64,000 nt of DNA from Burkholderiales bacterium RIFCSPLOWO2_12_FULL_65_40 (GCA_001770955.1 MESL01000035.1:184468-248467); one strand, 5' to 3'; shown: positions 54,263 to 62,831, counted from the stretch's first letter. A program made the numbers and translations. The notes: a model not told the origin generated them from the sequence alone.

Positions 54263-55551
54263 GTTCTTTCTTGCAGGGTGGGGCGGTGCACCGCCGGAGC
54301 GGGCCGCAGGATCAGGGCATACAGGCCGGCGGCAGCCAGCAGCTTGAGCACGCAGGGTAGCAGGGCATAGGCCCAGCCCAGCATGGCCAGCCCCTCGGCG
54401 TCGCGCGTGCCGGGGGCGTAGCCCAGCGCGGCCAGCAAGGGCAGGGCCAGCCCGGCAGCCAGGGCCAGGTTGAGCTTGGAGGCAAAGTTCCACCAGCCAA
54501 AGTAGGCGCCCTCGTGGCGGCCGCTGTCGCCCTGGGCGGCTATCACGCCCGCCAGCAGGGCGCCGGGAAGGGCCAGGTCGGTGCCCAGGGCCACGCCCGA
54601 GAGCGCGCACACCAGCAGAAAGGCCGTGCCGTCGCCCGCGCCCAGCCCGGCTGCCCACAAAAACACCGCCACGGCCAGCAACATGCCCGCCAGCCAGGTG
54701 CGCGCCAGCCCCCAGCGCGCCACGGCGCGCAGCCACAGCGGCATCGACAGGGCCGCGCAGAGGAAGTAGCTGGCCAGGAACAGCGGCACCTGCGCGGGCG
54801 GGGCCTGCAGCCGGTCCTGAATGAAAAACAGCACCAGCGTGGCCGGGATGGCGCTGGCAATGCCGCTGAGCATGAACACCGCCAGCAGGCGCCGGAATGC
54901 AGCCTGGCGCCACGGGTGCCACAGGCTGGTGGCGGCTGGCGCATGCGCGGGGGCCGTCACCGGGCGCGGTGCGCGCGTCCAGGTCAGCCAGCCCAGCACC
55001 AGCAGCGCGGCAAAGGCCGCCAGCATCACCGGAATGCCGAGCAGGCTGGGCAGCAGCGAGGCCAGCACCACGCCCAGCAGCGCCGCGCCTTCGCGCCAGG
55101 CGACGATGCGGCCGCGCTGCACTTCACCGCCGCCCAGCCGTGCCCCCCAGGACTGGTGGGCGATGCTGGCCTGGCTGTAGGCGGTGCAGGTGATCAGCAG
55201 AAAGCCCAGCGCCCAGGCCGCCAGGGCCTGGGGCGACAGCGCGGGGGCCAGAAACAGCCCTGCCAGACCGAGCGCCATGACAGCGCAGGACAGCGCCCCC
55301 ACCGCCAGCACGGCGCGCGTCGAACGGGCAAACAGCCAATCGCTCAGGCGCCCGAGCAGCGGGTCGGTGACGGCGTCGAACAGTCGGGCGGCCAGCAGCA
55401 CCGCGCCCAGCGTTGCCAGCGGCATGCCGTAGGTGCGTGCGTAGTGGTCGGGCAGCAGCACGTACAGCGGCAGCGCCACAAAGGCCAGCGGCAGCCCCAG
55501 CAGCCCGTAGGCCAGGCCGTGGCGCGCCGTCCATGCGCTGCCCTGGTTCAT
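54259..55551 (-). CDS. MFS transporter (GPH/melibiose-like family)
   Basis: A 430-residue protein with 12 helices. The family marker between helices is seen as RLFDAVTDPLLGRLSDW, the sodium-sugar symporter (GPH/MFS_2) pattern. In this lipid operon it might move or flip a lipid rather than a sugar, as MFSD2-like relatives do; that is inference. It overlaps both neighbours by four bases. Confidence 0.87.
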   Translation of the reverse strand: MNQGSAWTARHGLAYGLLGLPLAFVALPLYVLLPDHYARTYGMPLATLGAVLLAARLFDAVTDPLLGRLSDWLFARSTRAVLAVGALSCAVMALGLAGLFLAPALSPQALAAWALGFLLITCTAYSQASIAHQSWGARLGGGEVQRGRIVAWREGAALLGVVLASLLPSLLGIPVMLAAFAALLVLGWLTWTRAPRPVTAPAHAPAATSLWHPWRQAAFRRLLAVFMLSGIASAIPATLVLFFIQDRLQAPPAQVPLFLASYFLCAALSMPLWLRAVARWGLARTWLAGMLLAVAVFLWAAGLGAGDGTAFLLVCALSGVALGTDLALPGALLAGVIAAQGDSGRHEGAYFGWWNFASKLNLALAAGLALPLLAALGYAPGTRDAEGLAMLGWAYALLPCVLKLLAAAGLYALILRPAPAVHRPTLQERT

Positions 55552-56108
55552 GGTGTGGGCCCGGTGCGCGGGGCCGTCAGGGCCTGGCGCAGCGCGGGCT
55601 CCGAGGTGCGGGGCGAGAGCCAGATGCCGAAGAACAGGCGCGCGAACTGCGCGTCGGCCACCTCGCCCACCACGCGCCCCTGCATCCAGAACACCACGCC
55701 CGCGCCGGGGCGGTACACGCCGGTGAGGCGGTCGCCCTTCTTCACATCCGGCAGGGCCGCCTGCAGCGCCTGCTGCCAGCGTGCAGCCTGCGCGGGCGCA
55801 ATAGATTCCTGCCGCTGCATCTCCTGCAGCGAGCGCCGGGCGATGGCTTCGGCGCTGAAGTCCCGCAGGTAGGCCAGCTCCAGCGCCAGCGGGTGGGCCG
55901 CGTAGTCGTCGGCCTCAAAGCCGGGAGGCGCCCACAGCCGCGCGCGGTACACCTCGAAACCGTAGTAGCGCAGCAGGCCCTGGCCCGCCAGCCGGGTGCC
56001 GGGCAGCGGAGACTCGGCAGATTCCGGGGTGTTGCCGTAGGAATATATGGAGAAAACGGCTGTAGCGCTTGCCAGTAAAGCGCTAACAGCTATCTTTTTG
56101 ATATTCAT
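55548..56108 (-). CDS. Chalcone-isomerase-like exported protein
   Basis: A 186-residue exported protein with the chalcone isomerase-like fold: PGTRLAGQGLLRYYGFEVYRARLWAP, ALELAYLRDFSAEAIARRSLQEM, DVKKGDRLTGVYRPGAGVVFW, FFGIWLSP. Bacterial members probably bind fatty acids. Its whole signal peptide (residues 1-17) is encoded by a copy of the dispersed repeat. ATGA overlaps on both sides. Confidence 0.87.
   Translation of the reverse strand: MNIKKIAVSALLASATAVFSIYSYGNTPESAESPLPGTRLAGQGLLRYYGFEVYRARLWAPPGFEADDYAAHPLALELAYLRDFSAEAIARRSLQEMQRQESIAPAQAARWQQALQAALPDVKKGDRLTGVYRPGAGVVFWMQGRVVGEVADAQFARLFFGIWLSPRTSEPALRQALTAPRTGPTP
56057..56106. repeat. Dispersed repeat, coding copy forming a signal peptide
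   Basis: Coding strand: ATCAAAAAGATAGCTGTTAG, then CGCTTTACTGGCAAGCGCTA and CAGCCGTTTT. Both arms and the spacer match the family. Confidence 0.75.
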
Positions 56109-57322
56109 GGCTTGACCAGCGTGTACTGCACCACGTCGATGTCGCCCATGGTGAAGGCGGCCTCGCAGTACGCCAGGTAGAACTCCCAGATGTGCATGAA
56201 GCGTTCGTCGAAGCCCTGCTGCAGGATCTGCGCGCGCTCGGCCAGAAAGCGCTCGCGCCAGCGGCGCAGGGTTTCGGCGTAATCCTGGCCAAAGGCAAAT
56301 TCTTCCTGCACGCGCAGGCCCGCCGCCTCGGCCTCGCGGCGGAACTCGCGCGGACAGGGCAGGCAGCCGCCGGGGAAGATGTATTGCTGGATGAAGTCGG
56401 TCGAACCGATGTAGCGCGCGAACAGATCGTCGTCGATGACGATGCTCTGGATGCAGGCCCGCCCGCCGGGTTTGAGCAGCCGGTGCACGGCCTTGAAATA
56501 GGTGGGCCAGTAGGCCCGGCCCACGGCCTCCACCATCTCGATCGAGCAGATCGCGTCGTAGGGGCCGTCGTTGATGTCGCGGTAGTCCTGCAGGCGCAGG
56601 TCGGCCTGGTTGCCCACGCCCAGGCGCTCCATGCGCTGGCGGGCAAAGGCCAGTTGCTCGGTGGAGAGCGTCACGCCCGTCACCGAGGCGCCGAATTCGG
56701 TCGCTGCCATCTCGGCCAGCGCGCCCCAGCCGCAGCCGATCTCCAGCACCCGGTCGCCCGCCTGTACCCCGGCCTGTTGCAGCGCGCGGCGCACCTTGGC
56801 GTGCTGGGCGCGGCGCAGGTCGCCGGTGGGGTTGCCTTCAAACCAGGCCGAGGAGTAGTTCATCGTGTCGTCCAGCCAGCGCTGGTAGAACGCGTTGCCC
56901 AGGTCGTAGTGGGCGTGGATGTTCTTCTGGCTGCCCGCGCGGCTGTTGCGGTGCAGCAGGTGGCGCACGCGGTACAGCAGGCGCCCGGCCCAGGTGCCAT
57001 AGACCATGCTGTCGACCTGGTGGCGGTTGGCGATGAACAGCGTGAGCAGGTCGGTCAGGTGGGGCGTGGTCCAGTCGCCCGCGATGTAGCTCTCGGCAAA
57101 GCCGATGTCGCCCGAGCGCAGTGCGGCGCTGCAGACGTTCCAGTTGCGCAGCGTGATGGCCGCTGCCGGGCTGCCGCCGGGGCCAAAGTGGCGCAGCGTT
57201 CCGTCGGGCAATTGCATCGTGAGGCTACCGTGCTGCAGGCGCTGCAGCAGTTGCAAAACGGTGCGTGCGGCGGCTGGAATGCCGGCGGGCAGGGTGCGGG
57301 GGGCGGCGGTGGTGCTGTTCAT
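56105..57322 (-). CDS. cfa: SAM-dependent cyclopropane-fatty-acyl-phospholipid synthase-like methyltransferase
   Basis: A 405-residue enzyme of the CFA/mycolic acid methyltransferase family. N-terminal lipid-binding part (SLTMQLPDGTLRHFG) then NIHAHYDLGNAFYQRWLDDTMNYSSAWF, SAM motif VLEIGCGWGALAEMAA, GVTLSTEQLAFA and SIEMVEAVGRAYW. It methylates unsaturated phospholipid acyl chains; in clusters with DUF1365 and an FAD protein it may start furan- or methyl-fatty-acid synthesis. The start at 57322 gives the family length. It is 50 bases after DUF1365. Confidence 0.9.
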   Translation of the reverse strand: MNSTTAAPRTLPAGIPAAARTVLQLLQRLQHGSLTMQLPDGTLRHFGPGGSPAAAITLRNWNVCSAALRSGDIGFAESYIAGDWTTPHLTDLLTLFIANRHQVDSMVYGTWAGRLLYRVRHLLHRNSRAGSQKNIHAHYDLGNAFYQRWLDDTMNYSSAWFEGNPTGDLRRAQHAKVRRALQQAGVQAGDRVLEIGCGWGALAEMAATEFGASVTGVTLSTEQLAFARQRMERLGVGNQADLRLQDYRDINDGPYDAICSIEMVEAVGRAYWPTYFKAVHRLLKPGGRACIQSIVIDDDLFARYIGSTDFIQQYIFPGGCLPCPREFRREAEAAGLRVQEEFAFGQDYAETLRRWRERFLAERAQILQQGFDERFMHIWEFYLAYCEAAFTMGDIDVVQYTLVKP

Positions 57323-57372
57323 GGCGGGGCCTTCATGCAGGAGGGGGTCAGCGGAACATGGGACGGTGTGGT

Positions 57373-58143
57373 TCAGCGGGTGACGGGGTGGGCGGGCGGC
57401 GCGGGCTTGCGGTGAAAGCCCACGCGTTTGAACCACAGCCGCAGCGCGTGCCAGTGGATGCGCGCCACGATGGCCAGCGTCATCGCGGGGTAGGCCCACA
57501 GGGCGCGGCGCAGGGCCTGCGCGGTCACGGGTTCGAGGGTGCCGCTCACGCTGGTGCGCAGCAGCGGGCCGTCTTCGTCGTCGTGGTCGATGCGCACCAT
57601 GGTGCGATCGTCGCCCGGGCGCTGCGCACGCACAAAGCGAAAGCGGTAGCCGCCGCGCACCTCGCAGAAAGGCGAAACATGGAACACCTTGCGCGCCTGC
57701 AGTTCCTGCCCGTAGCGGGGCTCGTCGAGCAGGTAACAGTGGCGCTCGCCAAAGGTGTTGTTCACTTCGACCACGATGGCGCGCAGGCTGCCGTCCGGGC
57801 GGTGGCAATACCAGAAGCTCACCGGCTTGAAGGTGTGGCCCCACATGCGCGGGTAGCAGTGCAGCCAGACCTGGCCGGTGGCGTCGGCAATGCCCTCGGC
57901 CTGCAGCAGTGCATCGAGCCAGGCGAGGGCGCCGCCCTCGGCGGGGCTGCGCCCGTCGCCATGGTCGCTGTCGTGAAAGCTGATGGTGCCGCGCCGGTTG
58001 ACAGCCAACGGCCCGGCCGTGGCGGTGAGGCCGCGCATGGGCAGCATCAGAAAGAAGGTGGGGTAGACAAAGGCATGGCGCCGGGGGCGCAGGCGGGTGT
58101 GGCGCACCTCGCCAAAGCCGAGCAGCGGATGGTCCGGGTTCAT
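57373..58143 (-). CDS. DUF1365 family protein
   Basis: A 256-residue protein, start coupled (ATGA) to the oxidoreductase. Motifs: GFGEVRHTRLRPRRHAFVYP, RMWGHTFKPVSFWYCHRPDG, VVEVNNTFGERHCYLL, KVFHVSPF. These define DUF1365, which almost always sits between an FAD-dependent oxidoreductase and a CFA synthase. It probably acts on a modified acyl chain; mechanism unknown. Confidence 0.92.
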   Translation of the reverse strand: MNPDHPLLGFGEVRHTRLRPRRHAFVYPTFFLMLPMRGLTATAGPLAVNRRGTISFHDSDHGDGRSPAEGGALAWLDALLQAEGIADATGQVWLHCYPRMWGHTFKPVSFWYCHRPDGSLRAIVVEVNNTFGERHCYLLDEPRYGQELQARKVFHVSPFCEVRGGYRFRFVRAQRPGDDRTMVRIDHDDEDGPLLRTSVSGTLEPVTAQALRRALWAYPAMTLAIVARIHWHALRLWFKRVGFHRKPAPPAHPVTR

Positions 58144-59444
58144 GCGGCCTCCGCCAGGGGAGCGGGCTGGCTGGCCAGCAGTTCGCGGGCTGCGGCCAGG
58201 CCGGATTTCAGGCCGTCCTCGTGAAAACCGTAGCCCGTCCACGCGCCGCAGAACCAGGTGCGCTGCTGGCCCTGCAAACGGGCCACCAGGGGCTGCGCGC
58301 GGATGGCGGCCAGGTCGAACACCGGGTGGGCATAGTCGTAGGCTCCCAGCACCTGCGCCCGGTCGATGCCTTGCACCGGGTTGAGCGACACCAGTACCGG
58401 CTGGGAAAAAGGCAGCGGCTGCAGGCGGTTGAGCCAATAGTGCAGGCAGACGCGGGCGGATTCGCGCTCGCTTTGCGGTGCGCGCTCATAGTTCCAGGCG
58501 GCCCAGGCGGCGCGGCGTGTGGGCAGCACCGAGGTGTCGGTGTGCAGCACGGCGCGGTTGGCCTGGTAGCGGATGGCGCCCAGCACGGCCTGCTCCTGCG
58601 GCGTGGGCACGGCCAGCAGCTCCAGCGCCTGGTCGGAGTGGGTGGCCAGCACCAGGCGGTCGAAATGTTCGGTGTGGCCGTCGGTCACCACGCGCACGCC
58701 TGCGGCATCGCGTTCGATGCGGCGCACGGGGGTGTTGAGGCGCTTGTCGTCCACCCGGGCAACGATCTTGTCCACATAGTGGCGGGCGCCGCCGGTCACC
58801 GTCCACCACTGCGGGCGGTTGCTGACCTGCAGCAGGCCGTGGTTGTGGCAAAAGCGCACCATGGTGGCCACCGGGAACTGCAGCATCTGGTCGGTGGGGC
58901 AGCTCCAGATGCAGCCCAGCATGGGCAGCAGGTACCAGTCGCGGAAGGCCTCGCCAAAGCGGTGCTGGCGCAGGAAGTCGCCCAGGGGTTGCATCAGCGC
59001 AGCATCCTGCGGGCTATGGGCCAGGCGGGTGGCCAGGGCGTTGAAGCGCAGCAGGTCGGCCAGCATGCCCAGAAAGCGCGGGCTGGCCAGGTTGCCCGGC
59101 TGGGCGAACACCGTGGCGAGACTGGTGCCACTCCATTCGATTGCTCCGCCGCGCCGTGCGCCCGGCACCTGCACCGAGAACGACATGTCGGATTTCGAGG
59201 TCTCCACACCCAGTTCGGCCAGCAGGCGGATGAGCTGCGGATAGGTGCGCTCGTTGAAGACGAGGAAGCCTGTATCCACACCATGGGTCACCGGGCCCTG
59301 CGGCGTGGGCAGGGTGACGTCCACGGTGTGCGTGTGGCCGCCAAAATAGGAGCCCGCTTCGTACAGGGTGATGTGGGCGTGACCGCGCAGCGCGTGCGCG
59401 GCCGCCAGGCCGGAGATGCCCGAGCCGACGATGGCGACCTTCAT
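58140..59444 (-). CDS. NAD/FAD-dependent amine-oxidase-like oxidoreductase
   Basis: A 434-residue flavoprotein: FAD motif VAIVGSGISGLAAAHAL, YEAGSYFGGHTHTVDV, GVDTGFLVFNERTYPQLIRLL and C-terminal TWFCGAWTGYGFHEDGLKSGL. This is the amine-oxidase-fold partner of DUF1365 and Cfa. It likely oxidises or desaturates a fatty-acyl group. The start at 59444 follows GGGGCGC; a longer frame runs into the 80-codon frame upstream. Confidence 0.92.
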   Translation of the reverse strand: MKVAIVGSGISGLAAAHALRGHAHITLYEAGSYFGGHTHTVDVTLPTPQGPVTHGVDTGFLVFNERTYPQLIRLLAELGVETSKSDMSFSVQVPGARRGGAIEWSGTSLATVFAQPGNLASPRFLGMLADLLRFNALATRLAHSPQDAALMQPLGDFLRQHRFGEAFRDWYLLPMLGCIWSCPTDQMLQFPVATMVRFCHNHGLLQVSNRPQWWTVTGGARHYVDKIVARVDDKRLNTPVRRIERDAAGVRVVTDGHTEHFDRLVLATHSDQALELLAVPTPQEQAVLGAIRYQANRAVLHTDTSVLPTRRAAWAAWNYERAPQSERESARVCLHYWLNRLQPLPFSQPVLVSLNPVQGIDRAQVLGAYDYAHPVFDLAAIRAQPLVARLQGQQRTWFCGAWTGYGFHEDGLKSGLAAARELLASQPAPLAEAA

Positions 59445-59683
59445 GGGCGCCCCCCGTCGGCCGGGGCCGGGAAGAAAATGGTTGCGAAGCGTCCCGAAAC
59501 GAAGAAGAGAGGGAGGGAGGAGAAGCGCTTCAGGGTGACAATCGGCCCCCTGAGGACCGAAAGGCTTCGCAACACGAAAACGGGAGGGTGCTTCCTGCAC
59601 CCCTGTGCTCCATAGAGTGGGGTGCAAAACAGAAAGTTCCAGCCCCCGGTTTGCAAAATTTTGTGAGGACGGCGTGCTTTCAT
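59441..59683 (-). CDS. Doubtful 80-codon ORF coupled at both ends
   Basis: It starts by ATGA overlap with the gpx stop and ends by ATGA overlap with the oxidoreductase start, but its sequence (MKARRPHKILQTGGW...) has no family and looks like translated insert DNA. The same 10 bases, TTCATGGGCG, occur at 59440-59449 and 59679-59688, so the 229 bases between may be an insertion. The interior can fold through GTTGCGAAGC and GCTTCGCAAC. Confidence 0.3.
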   Translation of the reverse strand: MKARRPHKILQTGGWNFLFCTPLYGAQGCRKHPPVFVLRSLSVLRGPIVTLKRFSSLPLFFVSGRFATIFFPAPADGGRP

Positions 59684-60276
59684 GGGCGGCCTCCGGGCGC
59701 AGGCAGGGCGAGCTGCTGCTCAATGGCGCGCACCAGGGCCCGGCTGTCGGGAGACGTCAGGCTGGAATACTGGTCCACCACCGTGCCGTCACGCGCCAGC
59801 AGGTATTTGTGGAAGTTCCAGCGCGGAGCCTGGCCTGTCTGCTGGGCCAGCTGCTGGAAGAACGCATTGGCCTGCGGCCCCTTCACACTGCTCTTGGCGA
59901 ACATGGGAAAGCGCACGCCGAAGGTGCTCTCGCAGAACTCGGCGATTTCCTTGTTGCTGCCGGTTTCCTGCGAGAAATCGTTGGACGGAAAACCGAGCAC
60001 TACCAGGCCCTTGCCCTGGTACTTGGCGTGCAGGGCCTCCAGCTCCTTGTACTGCCCGGTGAAGCCGCAAAAGCTCGCCGTGTTGACCACCAGCAGCACC
60101 TTGCCGCTGTACTGGCACAGCGACTGGGGTTTTTCATCCTGCAGCCGCAGGAAGGTGTGTTGCAGCGTGGCGGGGCAGGCCCCGGCGCTGGTCGCTGGCT
60201 GCGCAAGGGCAGGAGCCGTGGGGAGCAGCAGGGCGCAGGCGAGGCTGGCAAGCAGGCGGCGGGCGGGATTTTTCAT
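59680..60276 (-). CDS. Glutathione peroxidase, exported
   Basis: A 198-residue thiol peroxidase with a signal peptide (1-25, ending ALAQ). The catalytic Cys lies in NTASFCGFTGQY, with Gln and Trp in FPSNDF and RWNFHKYLL completing the tetrad. The additional Cys in EFCEST suggests a thioredoxin-using type. It would detoxify lipid hydroperoxides in the periplasm. It is the first gene of the operon that faces the MerR regulator. Confidence 0.93.
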   Translation of the reverse strand: MKNPARRLLASLACALLLPTAPALAQPATSAGACPATLQHTFLRLQDEKPQSLCQYSGKVLLVVNTASFCGFTGQYKELEALHAKYQGKGLVVLGFPSNDFSQETGSNKEIAEFCESTFGVRFPMFAKSSVKGPQANAFFQQLAQQTGQAPRWNFHKYLLARDGTVVDQYSSLTSPDSRALVRAIEQQLALPAPGGRP

Positions 60277-60330
60277 TAGACAACTCCATATTTGTCTAGG
60301 ACAAGATAGAATTTAAGCACAATTTGTCCA
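60276..60330. promoter_or_regulatory. Candidate operator cluster between gpx and the MerR/B12 gene
   Basis: TAGACAA (60277) and TTGTCTA (60292) form an exact inverted repeat with an eight-base spacer. A further TAGGACAA (60298) and TTTGTCCA (60323) repeat the same box. The sites cover the gpx start and likely promoter. Confidence 0.5.
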
Positions 60331-60415
60331 TGTGTGCTGAGCGCTCCCACCCGTTGCCCATGCAGGTCTGCGGTGATTGGCCGGGGGCCGGGTCAGCAGT
60401 AATCTGACGTTTTCT

Positions 60416-61387
60416 ATGAATGACCGTTCCGGCGCCCCGGCGCCCAGCTACAGCATTGCCGCCGTGGAGCGCGACACCGGCCTGTCCAAGGACACGCTGC
60501 GGGTGTGGGAGCGCCGCTACGGATTCCCGCAACCCGGGCGTGATGGCGCGGGCGACCGGGTGTACCCGGCGGAGCAGGTCGAGCGTCTGCGCACCATCCG
60601 GCGGCTGATGGATGCCGGGCATCGCCCGGGGCGCATCGTGGGTCTGGCGCCGCAGGCACTGCACGCACTGCAGGGCGGGGAGATGGTCCCGCAGCGGCGG
60701 GCACAGGGAACGCCGGTGGAGGCGGTGGCAGAGGCGGGCGATGCCCTGGTGCCCTATCTGGACCTGCTGGCGCGCCACGATGTACAGGGCCTGCGCAGCC
60801 AGCTGCAGCAGGCGTTTTTGCGCATGGGGCTGGTGGACTTTGTCACCCTGCTGGTGGCGCCCCTGACCACGGCGGTGGGCGAGGCCTGGATGCAGGGGCG
60901 TGTTCAGGTGTTCGAGGAGCACCTCTACACCGAGTGCCTCACGGGGGTGCTGCGCAACGCCATCGTGGAGGTCGCGCCCCCGGCGGCGTCGGCGTCACCC
61001 CGGGTGCTGCTGACCACCTTTCCGCAGGAGGCGCACGGTCTGGGCCTGCTCATGGTCGAAACGCTGCTGGCGCTGGAGGGCTGCCATTGCCTGCCCCTGG
61101 GGCCGCAGACCCCGGTGGCCGACATCGCCCGGGCAGCGCAGGCCTGCCGTGCCGACATCGTGGCCCTGAGCTTCAGCCCCGTGATGGGCGCCCAGGCCGC
61201 GCAGGCGGGACTGCGGGAGTTGCGGCAGCGGCTGGCGCCGCAGGTGGCCCTCTGGGCGGGAGGGCGGGCGCCCTTTCTGCGCTCGCGCAGCATTCCCGGT
61301 GTCTTGGTTCTGCCTACGCTCGGTGCTCTGCAGGAGCAGGTGGCCCTGTGGCGCGAGAGGTCTGCAGGTGGCCCGGTCAAGGCATGA
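60416..61387 (+). CDS. MerR-family regulator with B12-binding domain (CarH/LitR-like photoreceptor)
   Basis: A 323-residue regulator. Residues 11-70 are a MerR DNA-binding domain (YSIAAVERDTGLSKDTLRVWERRYGFP). The middle (about 100-190) is the four-helix bundle with W158-x9-E168-H169, and the C-terminal Rossmann domain has E205-A-H207-GLG, matching the E/D-x-H-x-x-G cobalamin ligand loop. These residues define AdoCbl-dependent light sensors. The residue after the Trp is Met159 where Thermus CarH has His132. It is divergent from the gpx-lipid operon and probably represses it in the dark. Confidence 0.87.
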   Translation: MNDRSGAPAPSYSIAAVERDTGLSKDTLRVWERRYGFPQPGRDGAGDRVYPAEQVERLRTIRRLMDAGHRPGRIVGLAPQALHALQGGEMVPQRRAQGTPVEAVAEAGDALVPYLDLLARHDVQGLRSQLQQAFLRMGLVDFVTLLVAPLTTAVGEAWMQGRVQVFEEHLYTECLTGVLRNAIVEVAPPAASASPRVLLTTFPQEAHGLGLLMVETLLALEGCHCLPLGPQTPVADIARAAQACRADIVALSFSPVMGAQAAQAGLRELRQRLAPQVALWAGGRAPFLRSRSIPGVLVLPTLGALQEQVALWRERSAGGPVKA

Positions 61388-61431
61388 CGCGCGTGGCCGC
61401 AAGGGCCACGATGCCTAGGCAGCCCGTCGGG

Positions 61432-62646
61432 TTACACCATCTTCTCGGACATGGCCACGAGCCGGGAGACTTGAAACTGCACGCGCACATCCTTGTGCGC
61501 TACCGGGCCGGTGATCTTGCAGGAGGGCTGCGCGGTGTTGCGCGGAATCAACTCCCCGGTGGGCATGCCCAGGCGGTTCATCACCACGGCCACGCGCGGT
61601 GTGGTGGCTGACGGGCCCCGCCGCAGGACAATGGCAATCTCCTGGGTGGCCAGGCGGACGAAAGCGCCGGGCGGGTAGATGCCCAGGGCCTTGACCAGTG
61701 CGGCGCCGGCCGGGTCCACCTTCTGTTCCTCGTCGTAGTAGCAGGCCTGCATGGCCGCCGTGACCGGCATGGGCGAGCGTGCGGTACGGGGCGCCAGGCG
61801 GGCTCCGAAAATATCGGCGCGCTGGATCAGCCGGGCGATCTGCAGGGCCTCTTTTTTCTGTTCCATCGGGCCGGGCATGCGGTGGTGGTGGCAGCGCACC
61901 GCTTCGAGCCATACCGGGTCGGCCACCCCCAGTTGGCGCAGCAGGATCTCGGAGCGGCTGGCATGGCTTTCCACGGCAGTGATCTGGGCCGCCGTGAGGG
62001 GCAGCGCCTGCTGCACCAGCTGGTCCTGCAACTCGGTCATGGCCACATTCATGCTGAGGGCGGCGCGGCCCAGCGTCAACACCTTCGCTTCGGGCCAGGC
62101 CAGCACTTCGCGTGCCGCCACCATGCAGACACACGACACCAGCATGGCGTGCGTGGCGCTGTACAGGCGGGTTTCCTGGGCCGAGAGATAGATCAGCGCC
62201 AGCACCGTGGCGTCGGGCGAATGGGTGCTGTGGCGCACCAGCTCCTCGTGCAGCGCCTGGAAGCGCGAACCGAAGTCACCGGTCGAGGGTGAGCGCAGCA
62301 GCTGCGTGGCGCGCTCCTGGAGTGCCGGCCAGTCGGCGGGGCCGGTGTCCACGCGGTTGCGCTCCGTGGGTTCGGCCGCGCTGATTTTCATGCTGGCGAT
62401 CTCGCCGAGGTTGGTGTCGGCGATCAGCATCCTCTGCAGTCCGGCCAGATAGGCGCGGTGGCTTTCGCCCGATTCATCGGTATCGACGTGCAGTTGCACA
62501 CCCCGCGCCAGCAAGACATTCAGGTCGTCCCGGTTGCGGATGACGAACCCTTTCTGCGCCAGCAAGGTTCCGTCGGCGCCACGCAGCACGAAAGGCAGCG
62601 GCTGGCCGAAGTGGATCGAATCGATGCTGAGCGGTACAAGATTCAT
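61432..62646 (-). CDS. Degenerate HD-GYP-like domain protein
   Basis: A 404-residue cytoplasmic protein. The N-terminal part (SIDSIHFGQPLPFVLRGADGTLLAQKGF) matches the domain found before HD-GYP. The C-terminal half follows the HD-GYP course, TLGRAALSMNVAMTELQD, LTAAQITAVESHASRSEILLRQLGV, CHHHRMPG, but the catalytic HD/GYP residues are replaced (HDxGK reads SMNVAM). So it probably cannot hydrolyse cyclic di-GMP and may bind it or a partner. It converges with the MerR gene across 44 bases. Confidence 0.75.
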   Translation of the reverse strand: MNLVPLSIDSIHFGQPLPFVLRGADGTLLAQKGFVIRNRDDLNVLLARGVQLHVDTDESGESHRAYLAGLQRMLIADTNLGEIASMKISAAEPTERNRVDTGPADWPALQERATQLLRSPSTGDFGSRFQALHEELVRHSTHSPDATVLALIYLSAQETRLYSATHAMLVSCVCMVAAREVLAWPEAKVLTLGRAALSMNVAMTELQDQLVQQALPLTAAQITAVESHASRSEILLRQLGVADPVWLEAVRCHHHRMPGPMEQKKEALQIARLIQRADIFGARLAPRTARSPMPVTAAMQACYYDEEQKVDPAGAALVKALGIYPPGAFVRLATQEIAIVLRRGPSATTPRVAVVMNRLGMPTGELIPRNTAQPSCKITGPVAHKDVRVQFQVSRLVAMSEKMV

Positions 62647-62831
62647 GGTGTGGCCGCATTATCCTGCGCAGACTGCAGGTGCTAAAGCGCGCAAACCCGG
62701 GGAATCCGGGGCCATTTTCAGGGACACCTGATCCACCGCAATGTTCAACCTAGAAACGGCGGTCGCATAGCGTTCTCACCCAGCAAGTGAACACCATCGG
62801 AGCCATCAGCGATTGATTTCATCCGACTTGG
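62647..62831. other. Gap between the HD-GYP gene and the IS element
   Basis: 185 bases. No gene, hairpin or repeat copy recognised. The HD-GYP promoter must lie here. Confidence 0.5.

Noticed and set aside
54514..55872. 452-codon plus-strand frame
   Set aside because: Antisense to the MFS transporter; composed of Gln/Arg/Ala-rich shadow sequence.
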